Source: Blastocatellia bacterium
Lineage (GTDB): Bacteria > Acidobacteriota > Blastocatellia > Pyrinomonadales > Pyrinomonadaceae
DNA: 13,452 nt
Reading direction: 5' to 3'
NCBI GenBank assembly: GCA_013695495.1
Contig: JACDAK010000018.1
Span: 1-13,452 of the forward strand
Part shown: positions 1 through 5,866 of the stretch, piece after piece
Layout: each line of letters begins with the position of its first letter
Numbering within the stretch: position 1 is the first letter of the stretch
Notes under the pieces: generated by a model
What the model was told of the DNA's origin: nothing
The model's input: only the letters and a program-made list of their open reading frames with translations
The model's database searches: none
Program-made: the position numbers and the translations under genes

Positions 1-2
1 CG

Positions 3-641
3 CTGATGGTGGTGGACGAGGCGCGACGCCTGATCGATGATCTGCCGTATGAGCGGCAGGTTGCGGTGATGTTGGGAGCTCTTGCACACGATTTTGGAAA
101 GCCGCCGACGACGGAGTTCGTGGAAGGGAGGACGCGTTCACGAGGACATGACGAGGCGGGTGTGCCGCTAGCTGGAGCGTTTCTCGATCGGCTTGGGATT
201 TACACGCTGAATGGATTTGACGTGCGTGAACAAGTGCTGCAACTGGTACGTTATCATTTGAAGCCGGGTGAGTTTTATAAGGTGGATCAGCGTGATCCGG
301 TTGGCGATGGGGCGTTTCGGCGATTGGCGCGGAAGGTCGAGCCGGACCTGCTTTATCGTGTAGCGAAGGCTGATAGCCTGGGACGCTACCCTGACGGCGA
401 TCGCAGCAAAATGGTATTTGGATCGGAGGCTCAGGAGTGGTTCATTGAGCGGGTTCGCGAGTTGCAAATCGAGAAGAAGGCGCCCGAGCCGATCTTGATG
501 GGGCGGCATTTGATCGAGATGGGGATGGAACCGGGGCCTGAGTTTAAGCGCATTTTGGATGCGGTTTACGAGATGCAGTTGGACGGGACGGTTGCGGGAC
601 TCGACCAGGCGATCGCCGAAGCACGAAAGCTGAGCCCGTGA
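3..641 (+). CDS. HD-domain protein, C-terminal part of a CCA-adding/poly(A) polymerase-like tRNA nucleotidyltransferase (5' partial)
   Basis: The reading frame is open to the left edge, so the gene begins outside the window; the ATG at 6 is probably an internal Met. Counting from that Met, the HD signature is seen as AHDFGKP (H28, D29) and GHDEAG (H48, D49), followed by a later YHLKP histidine, the pattern of metal-binding HD phosphohydrolases. The tail (GRHLIEMGMEPGPEFKRIL, then an AxQLDG-like stretch) resembles the C-terminal RNA-binding end of bacterial CCA-adding enzymes that carry an HD domain. Known role of that family: adding or repairing the CCA end of tRNA, with the HD domain giving phosphatase or phosphodiesterase activity. 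The nucleotidyltransferase head would lie upstream and is not visible, so a stand-alone HD hydrolase is not excluded. It is followed after 43 bp by a broken acetyltransferase gene on the same strand. Confidence 0.8.
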   Translation: MMVVDEARRLIDDLPYERQVAVMLGALAHDFGKPPTTEFVEGRTRSRGHDEAGVPLAGAFLDRLGIYTLNGFDVREQVLQLVRYHLKPGEFYKVDQRDPVGDGAFRRLARKVEPDLLYRVAKADSLGRYPDGDRSKMVFGSEAQEWFIERVRELQIEKKAPEPILMGRHLIEMGMEPGPEFKRILDAVYEMQLDGTVAGLDQAIAEARKLSP

Positions 642-684
642 CGGATAATTTGCAAGACTTGCCACGCAAAACTTTAAAGACCTT

Positions 685-1256
685 ATGCTGATCGAAGTGG
701 TCGAAAAATCACACTCGGCGTTGCCGCAGTATGGAACGATTCCAATTGCCTTCCAGGTCGAAACGCGTTTAAGGGTCGTGTCCGTCGATCAGGGGTTAGG
801 CGGCATCGTGTTTACCGAAGAGCCGGTAGTCCCTTACATTAAGGACTACGATGATTTTGAAGCCGAACGACCTTCCGCATGGCGAAGCGGTTCGACCTTT
901 CCAATTGGGGGATCCTCTTTGCAGTGTGCGAAACTCAGCATGTCGGAGGGGCTGCGGTTGCGTGGCGCTCGCCTGAGATCGAAATGCTAGATGGGCGTGA
1001 CGACCTAGCTTGTTTGTGGGACTTGCGAGTGCACCCTGATCATCGAAACAAGGGCGTTGGGCAGACGTTATTGTCGTATGCTGCTGATTGGGCCCGCCAG
1101 CGACATTGTCGTCGACTTAAGGTAGAAACGCAGAACGTCAATGTTCCGGCTTGCCGGTTTTATGCACGGCAGGGCTTCGAACTTGGCAGTGTAAACAAGC
1201 ACGCATATGGTGCGGAACTTGATGAGGTGCAATTGCTTTGGTATCTCGATTTGTAA
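685..1256 (+). pseudogene. GNAT-family N-acetyltransferase (streptothricin-acetyltransferase-like), broken by a one-base frameshift
   Basis: Two overlapping plus-strand frames together make one GNAT protein of about 190 residues. The first frame (685-990) gives an N-terminal half ending in a conserved KDYDDFEAERPSAW stretch. The second frame (sense from about 885 to 1256) continues with KRFDLSNWG, then the acetyl-CoA-binding motif A (LWDLRVHPDHRNKGVG, with the R-x-x-G-x-G core), then KVETQNVNVPACRFYARQGFELG and LLWY near the end. The join falls at about 883-885, where one base appears to be missing after the TGG codon. No homopolymer or slippery heptamer is there, so programmed frameshifting is unlikely. 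The ATG at 879 is out of context and not a likely real start, since it would discard the conserved N-terminal half. Family knowledge: related proteins acetylate small amines, sometimes streptothricin. The substrate here is unknown. It is either a recent pseudogene or a base-call/assembly error. Confidence 0.75.
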
Positions 1257-1283
1257 AGACACCACGTCGGTATGATGCAGCGA

Positions 1284-1807
1284 TCAAGTAGGCGTATACT
1301 CGAGGGTCACAGTGCCCGTTTTCGGATAAACACGGTGAGAGATTAGCTTGAGCTTTGCATTTTGGGTGAACTTCGGGATCAGCGGGATCCCGTTTCCAAG
1401 AAGCACCGGGATGACGGTAAGCTCGACGGAATCGACAAGTCCTAGTTCAAGAAAGCTTCTGAACAGCTGGCCACCGCCGAATAACCAGATGTCATTCCGT
1501 CCGTCTCACGCAATTCAGCAACTGTCGCGGCGGGGTCGGTTCTTACTACAGCATTGGGGCAGTCCTCTTGTTTCAGGCTTCGGGAGATCACGTAGGTTTG
1601 GATTCCCGGCATGACGTCGCCGCCTTGGGCACGAGTCGCTTCGTACGTCTTTCGACCTAGCAAGATGGTGTCGAACGAACTCATGAGCGCGGCGAAATCG
1701 ATATCGGGATCAATGACGATCCAATCTTGCTCACCGTTTGGACCCGCGATGAATCCGTCAACACTTACTGCAACTGAAAATCGAATGCGTCTCATAGTTT
1801 CGCTCAC
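1284..1807 (-). pseudogene. Dihydrofolate reductase-family protein (RibD C-terminal type), broken by a one-base frameshift
   Basis: On the minus strand the N-terminal part reads MRRIRFSVAVSVDGFIAG, then a GEQDW stretch, LLGRKTYEA and QTYVISRSL, typical of the small DHFR/RibD_C-like reductases. Near 1489-1493 the frame is lost. In the next frame the protein resumes exactly as the family expects: NDIWLFGGGQLFRSFLELG, then LVDSVELTVIPVLLGNGIPL and a short beta-rich tail ending KTGTVTLEYTPT before a TGA at 1284-1286. Allowing one missing base, the total is about 174 residues, the usual family size. The frame opens with GTG at 1807, but the ATG at 1795 is the more likely start because it sits directly before the conserved MRRIRFSV. 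Such proteins bind NAD(P)H, and their substrates are generally unknown. The gene converges on the GNAT remnant, which carries the same kind of lesion. Confidence 0.75.
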
Positions 1808-1853
1808 GACCCCGACGATACGTTAACGACAAGAAATACACGAACTACGCACG

Positions 1854-1884
1854 AAAGAAAAATCGGCGGAACTAATTCCGCCGA
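1854..1884 (-). terminator. Intrinsic terminator of rpoD
   Basis: Downstream of the rpoD stop, on the minus strand, a perfect 9-bp stem (arms TCGGCGGAA and TTCCGCCGA on the plus strand, 4-base loop) is followed by ATTTTTCTTT. The T tract lies on only one side, so the element should end leftward transcription from rpoD before the DHFR-family gene. Confidence 0.8.
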
Positions 1885-1912
1885 AAGTACTTTGTTTTCG
1901 ATGTTGTGAAGT

Positions 1913-3649
1913 CTATTGCTTGCCTTCAAGAAACGCCTTTAGTCGGCGGGAGCGCGATGGGTGGCGTAGCTTTCGGAGGGCCTTGGCTTCGATCTGGCGG
2001 ATGCGTTCTCGGGTAACGGCGAAGTGCTGGCCGACCTCTTCGAGGGTGTGTTCGGAGCCGGTGTTGCCGAGGCCGAAACGCATCTTGATCACTTTCTCTT
2101 CTCGTGGTGTGAGGGTTGCGAGGACCTCGTCGGTGATCTCGCGAAGATTTGAGAAGGTGACGGACTCTGCCGGATTTAGGATCGAGCGGTCCTCGATGAA
2201 ATCGCCTAGGTGCGAATCTTCCTCTTCACCGATCGGCGTTTCGAGGGAGATGGGTTCTTGAGCGATCTTTAGGACCTTGCGGACCTTGGAGACCGGGATG
2301 TCCATTCGCTTTGCGATCTCTTCGCTTGAGGGTTCGCGGCCGAGCTCCTGTACAAGCAGCCGCGAGGTGCGGATGAGCTTGTTGATCGTTTCGATCATGT
2401 GTACGGGAATTCGTATCGTTCGAGCCTGGTCAGCGATAGCACGGGTGATGGCCTGACGGATCCACCACGTGGCGTAGGTCGAGAACTTGTAGCCGCGACG
2501 CCATTCGAATTTGTCGACGGCTTTCATCAGGCCGATGTTGCCTTCTTGAATGAGGTCGAGGAACTGGAGTCCGCGGTTGGTGTATTTCTTGGCGATAGAC
2601 ACGACTAGGCGGAGGTTGGCCTCAACCAGCTCGCGTTTTGCCTGATTGGTCTCGAATTCGCCGACGCTTATTGTTTGGAACGAACGTTTGATCTCGATGG
2701 TCGAGAGCAGATACTTTGTTTCGTATTCTTCGATCGCTGCCTTAGCGTCTTTGATCTTTGCGTTGAGCTCGCGCTTTTCAGCTGCTCCGGGCTTCTTAGA
2801 TTTTCGCTCTTCGGCTTTCTTGATGGCCCGTTCGTTTTTACGGATGTCCTCAACGGCTTTGCGGATCGCGGCGATCAGCGTTTGCATCGAGTGTTCGGTG
2901 AGGTTCAGGTTGCGAACTTCATGTGCCACGTCCAGCCGCTGCCTGGCTGTTTGATATTCCAGGCGGAGAAGCTTTTTGGACTTCTTGCCTTTGACCAAAG
3001 CTTTCGGGTTTTCTTCTTCCTTGCGAAGCAGGTTCCAAGATTTGAGTGCTGTCTGGTAATTGCGTCGGATGTTCTCGATGCCTTCCATCGTCCAGCGCAG
3101 ATACTCTTCGGCCTTGTCTTCTTCGACGGAGATCTCGGCTTGCTCGGCGAATGCCACGGTCTCTCTGATCGACGCTTTACCCTTCCCGAGGTCTTCCCCG
3201 ATCTGGATGAGGCGTTCTACGGCAATCGGCGAGCGTGCGATGGCTTTGCGGGTCTTGATCTGGCCGCGTTCGATGCGTTTCGCGATGGTGACCTCGCCCT
3301 CACGCGTCAGGAGTGGGACGATGCCCATTTCGCGGAGGTAAAGCCGTACGGGGTCGTTTGATTTATCGAGTGCTCCCGCGGAAAGGTCGAGATCGAGATC
3401 GTCTTCGTCGGCGGCCTCTTCTTCGTCGTCAAGCGCCATCGAAGATGCTTTTTCGAGCATCTGTGCGTCAGATTCTGCTACGGAAATATTCGCGCCCTCA
3501 AGACGCTCGAGCACGTCTTCGAGATCGTCGGGCGACATCATGTTTTCGGGGATCTCTCGGTGCAGTTCGTCGAGGCTTAGAAACTTCTTGCGCTTGCCCA
3601 GTGCGAGCAAGCGGTCCATCAGGTCTTCTTTTTCGTTGTAGTCCGCCAT
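1913..3649 (-). CDS. rpoD: RNA polymerase primary sigma factor (sigma-70 / RpoD)
   Basis: This 578-residue protein directs core RNA polymerase to housekeeping promoters. Domains in order: region 1.1 (about 8-60), an acidic linker (73-95, rich in D and E), region 1.2 (about 98-130, with DPVRLYLREMG), a long lysine- and glutamate-rich non-conserved region (about 131-335), region 2 (341-412, with NLRLVVSIAKKY, DLIQEGNIGLMKAVDKFE and YATWWIRQAI), region 3 (about 418-500, with RIPVHMIETINKL), and region 4 (about 511-570, with LTPREEKVIKMRFGLG and the VTRERIRQIEAKALRKLRHP helix-turn-helix). The -10-reading and -35-reading segments are intact. The non-conserved insert marks a primary rather than alternative sigma factor. 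No clear Shine-Dalgarno precedes the ATG. The gene lies 120 bp downstream of dnaG and ends at an intrinsic terminator, so it closes the macromolecular-synthesis cluster. Confidence 0.98.
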   Translation of the reverse strand: MADYNEKEDLMDRLLALGKRKKFLSLDELHREIPENMMSPDDLEDVLERLEGANISVAESDAQMLEKASSMALDDEEEAADEDDLDLDLSAGALDKSNDPVRLYLREMGIVPLLTREGEVTIAKRIERGQIKTRKAIARSPIAVERLIQIGEDLGKGKASIRETVAFAEQAEISVEEDKAEEYLRWTMEGIENIRRNYQTALKSWNLLRKEEENPKALVKGKKSKKLLRLEYQTARQRLDVAHEVRNLNLTEHSMQTLIAAIRKAVEDIRKNERAIKKAEERKSKKPGAAEKRELNAKIKDAKAAIEEYETKYLLSTIEIKRSFQTISVGEFETNQAKRELVEANLRLVVSIAKKYTNRGLQFLDLIQEGNIGLMKAVDKFEWRRGYKFSTYATWWIRQAITRAIADQARTIRIPVHMIETINKLIRTSRLLVQELGREPSSEEIAKRMDIPVSKVRKVLKIAQEPISLETPIGEEEDSHLGDFIEDRSILNPAESVTFSNLREITDEVLATLTPREEKVIKMRFGLGNTGSEHTLEEVGQHFAVTRERIRQIEAKALRKLRHPSRSRRLKAFLEGKQ

Positions 3650-3705
3650 AAATGATAAACGACTTGGATTAGGTGCCGCTCCAATTCGTTGTTCTCTAAT
3701 TACTA

Positions 3706-3711
3706 TTTATA
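3706..3711 (-). promoter_or_regulatory. Candidate -10 box of an rpoD promoter
   Basis: On the minus strand TATAAA (followed by T) lies about 57 bases ahead of the rpoD ATG, downstream of the terminator-like hairpin. No good -35 hexamer is visible at 16-18 bp, and the region is AT-rich, so this is only a suggestion. A second candidate, TGATATACT (extended -10 form), overlaps the dnaG stop at 3764-3772. Confidence 0.3.
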
Positions 3712-3721
3712 CGTTTTGCGC

Positions 3722-3750
3722 CAAAAAATGGTTCCGCCCGAGCCGGTAAC
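3722..3750 (-). terminator. Possible terminator or attenuator between dnaG and rpoD
   Basis: On the minus strand, about 20 bases after the dnaG stop, GTTACCG pairs with CGGAAC (six base pairs, one bulged A, seven-base loop), followed by CATTTTTT. The stem is short and imperfect, so termination is probably partial. It would reduce read-through from dnaG into rpoD, fitting a separate rpoD promoter. Confidence 0.45.
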
Positions 3751-3769
3751 TTTTAAAATGGAAAGTATA

Positions 3770-5647
3770 TCAGAAATCCTTTATCTTTGTAAGCAGATCC
3801 TGCCTCATTCGGGCTAAGTCCATCTGCTCGGCCACCAGATGGTCAACCCCGGTGATATCGCCAGCTTGCTCGGCGGCGATCAGGTCCTGAGATATCTCCA
3901 TTATCCGGTTCGAGATGGCCATTGAACGCAGGCTGAGGATGCAGTTTTCGGCAGCGTGGAAGACGTCGTCGAGGGCCTCGCCTTCTTCGCGTTTTGGTTC
4001 GGTCATCATCAGGAGCGGGACCAGATCTTCGAGGAATTCGTCGCCCTCGATGAAGCTGTTGATGCTTTCCAGCGAGAACTCGGTGCCGGAGTCGAGATTG
4101 GCGTAAAGAGCCCGGTAAAGCGGTGCGGTTGCGAGATTTTCGTAATCGGTCTCTTCGAGGATGGGGAGTACCTTCGCTTGTAAGTCGAGGTCGTAAATGA
4201 GGAGTTCGAGGAGTTGCTGCTCGGCGACGGTGATCTTGGCTTGGGCTGATCTGCGTACGCGGCTTTTGACGGTGACCGGCTCGGCTCCCCGGCTGTCTTT
4301 TATGGAACGCCAGAGGTCTCGGGTGAGTGCCCGGTCGTCTATGCGGAAGAAGCTCATCGCGTCGTCAAAGCTTTGCCGCTTCTGGATGGGGTTGCGGATG
4401 GCAGCGAGTGTCGGGAGGACGTCTTCGATGGCGTCTGCCTTGTGTTTGGGATTAGCGAGATGGCGGTCGGTCATCGAGGCGTTGAGCAGGAAGGGAAGGA
4501 ATGCGCGTGCCTTACCGCGTTCGGCGTTGTAGGCTTCGGTGCCGTTTGCTCGGACGAAATCGTCTGGGTCTTGGCCATCGGGTAGGACGAGGACCTTGAC
4601 CTCGAAATCCAGAGGGAGGAGTTCGTCAATAGCTCGGCGAGCCGCCTTTATGCCTGCGGAATCGCCGTCATAGTTGATGACGATGCGTTTGGTGAAGCGG
4701 CTGAGGAGCTTTGCCTGCTCGGGTGTGAACGCGGTTCCGAGGCTTGCAGCGACGTTTGTGATGCCGAATTGATAGAGGGCGATGAGGTCGAGGTAGCCTT
4801 CGACGAGGATGGCGAATTTCTTTTTGCGGATGGCATCTTTGGATTGGAAGAGGCCGTAGAGGTGGCGGCCTTTGACGTACGCCGGGGTTTCGGGTGAATT
4901 GAGATATTTGGGCTGGTCGTCGCCCATTGCACGTGCTCCGAAGGCGATGGGGTTGCCGTTGACGTCGAGCACCGGGAACATTATGCGTCCGCGGAAACGG
5001 TCGAAGACGCGGTCTTTTTCTTCGTTGACGGAGACGAGGCCGCTTTGTTCGATGAGTGTGTTGTCGAAGCCTTTGGCGCGGAGGAGATTGAGCAGCGAGT
5101 CCCATGAATCAGGCGAAAATCCGATGTGGAATTGCTTTTGGATCTCGGGGGAAATGCCGCGTTGGTCGAGGTATTCGCGGGCGGCTATCGCTTTGGCGTC
5201 GGTGCCTTGCAGCTCGTTTTCCCAGAAGTCGAGAGCGATCTTATTGAGTTCGATGACCTGCTCGGAAAGCTGCTTTTTCTCTTCTTTTCGCTTTTTGTTT
5301 TGCTGATACTGGCCGTCGTCGATGGGTTCGGGGAGCGGGACGCCCGCCATTTCCGCGACACGCTGGACGGCTTCGGGGAAGTTCAGCCCCTCCATCTCCA
5401 TCAGGAAGGTGTAGGCGTTGCCGCCCTTGCCGCAGCCGAAGCATTTGTAGAAGCCTTTGGACGGATTGACCGAGAATGAGGGCGTTTTCTCTTGATGAAA
5501 CGGACAGCAAGCCATCCAATTCGCCCCCTTCTTCTTCAGCGGAGCATACGGCTCGATCAACCGCACCAGATCAGCACGGTCCTTAAGTTCATCAATGAAA
5601 TACTGGTCGTAAAGCAAGCCTGAATTATACCATTCAGCTCTAAACAA
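3770..5647 (-). CDS. dnaG: DNA primase DnaG
   Basis: DnaG makes the RNA primers for replication and works with the replicative helicase. In the 625-residue reading the CHC2 zinc finger has ligands C48, H51, C69 and C72. The catalytic core has DRFRGRIMFPV (about 216-226), and the Toprim fold has EGYLDLIALYQFG (E283) and NYDGDSAG (D327, D329), the metal-binding acidic residues. The C-terminal third is less conserved, as expected for the helicase-interacting domain. The start is doubtful. The longest frame begins with TTG at 5647, giving an N-terminus MFRAEWYNSG that the family lacks. The family start normally lies just before the YDQYFIDEL-like segment, which fits the TTG at 5617. An extended -10 box sits between the two TTG codons. 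Neither start has a clear Shine-Dalgarno. The gene is upstream of rpoD on the same strand, as in many bacteria. Confidence 0.97.
   Translation of the reverse strand: MFRAEWYNSGLLYDQYFIDELKDRADLVRLIEPYAPLKKKGANWMACCPFHQEKTPSFSVNPSKGFYKCFGCGKGGNAYTFLMEMEGLNFPEAVQRVAEMAGVPLPEPIDDGQYQQNKKRKEEKKQLSEQVIELNKIALDFWENELQGTDAKAIAAREYLDQRGISPEIQKQFHIGFSPDSWDSLLNLLRAKGFDNTLIEQSGLVSVNEEKDRVFDRFRGRIMFPVLDVNGNPIAFGARAMGDDQPKYLNSPETPAYVKGRHLYGLFQSKDAIRKKKFAILVEGYLDLIALYQFGITNVAASLGTAFTPEQAKLLSRFTKRIVINYDGDSAGIKAARRAIDELLPLDFEVKVLVLPDGQDPDDFVRANGTEAYNAERGKARAFLPFLLNASMTDRHLANPKHKADAIEDVLPTLAAIRNPIQKRQSFDDAMSFFRIDDRALTRDLWRSIKDSRGAEPVTVKSRVRRSAQAKITVAEQQLLELLIYDLDLQAKVLPILEETDYENLATAPLYRALYANLDSGTEFSLESINSFIEGDEFLEDLVPLLMMTEPKREEGEALDDVFHAAENCILSLRSMAISNRIMEISQDLIAAEQAGDITGVDHLVAEQMDLARMRQDLLTKIKDF
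5624..5632 (-). promoter_or_regulatory. Extended -10 promoter element for dnaG
   Basis: The minus strand carries TGGTATAAT, a perfect TATAAT with the TG extension. No strong -35 box is seen (CCTGTT at 17 bp is weak), as is common for extended -10 promoters. Transcription would begin near 5617-5618, almost exactly at the TTG codon at 5617, so the transcript might be leaderless or nearly so. If the promoter is real, the upstream TTG at 5647 cannot be used from it. Confidence 0.5.
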
Positions 5648-5714
5648 ACAGGAAAGGGTGCTTGAACCTGTTTAGATGTTCAGGCTGTTTATCGGGAGAA
5701 AAACATATGGTTAC

Positions 5715-5790
5715 GTCCGCGAAGCGGACAACGTGTGTTGAGCCCAGCGATTCATCGCTGGGCTAAGTACATTTAGTCCGCTTTGCGGAC
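5715..5790. repeat. Composite element of three inverted repeats (dispersed-repeat candidate)
   Basis: Three perfect hairpins lie in a row in the mutS2-dnaG spacer. The outer two are near-copies: 5715-5729 (GTCCGC, loop GAA, GCGGAC) and 5776-5790 (GTCCGC, loop TTT, GCGGAC). The middle one, 5741-5764, has 10-bp arms AGCCCAGCGA / TCGCTGGGCT around a 4-base loop. The spacers between hairpins are 11 bp. A small CCCT/AGGG hairpin follows at 5791-5801. There is no T tract directly after any stem, so it is not a standard terminator. The symmetric layout resembles REP/BIME-like intergenic repeats or an RNA-processing element. It separates mutS2 from dnaG. Confidence 0.7.
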
Positions 5791-5810
5791 CCCTTCGAGG
5801 GCGGTAAGCA

Positions 5811-5837
5811 TAAACACCTCAAACCCCTAAACACCTC
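5811..5837. repeat. Short direct repeat downstream of mutS2
   Basis: TAAACACCTC occurs twice with a 17-bp period (5811-5820 and 5828-5837), and a partial third TAAACC follows. Function unknown. It lies between the hairpin element and the mutS2 stop. Confidence 0.4.
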
Positions 5838-5866
5838 TAAACCGGGATGCTGTTTGATTAGAGGGA

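Noticed and set aside
168..665. Minus-strand frame opposite the HD-domain gene
   Set aside because: The plus strand carries the HD motifs; the opposite product has no recognisable features.
883..890. Programmed ribosomal frameshift in the GNAT gene
   Set aside because: No slippery heptamer, homopolymer or downstream hairpin is visible at the join.
1348..1614. Plus-strand frame over the DHFR-family remnant
   Set aside because: Its complement gives the conserved second half of the DHFR-family protein, so this is a shadow.
2675..3361. Long plus-strand open frame (228 residues) opposite rpoD
   Set aside because: It lies wholly antisense to well-conserved sigma-factor sequence and has no recognisable motif; long antisense frames are expected from the codon bias here.
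5715..5790. CRISPR-like reading of the repeated GTCCGC/GCGGAC units
   Set aside because: Only two short copies with different loops and a distinct hairpin between them; spacers are 11 bp inside the element and no cas gene is present.
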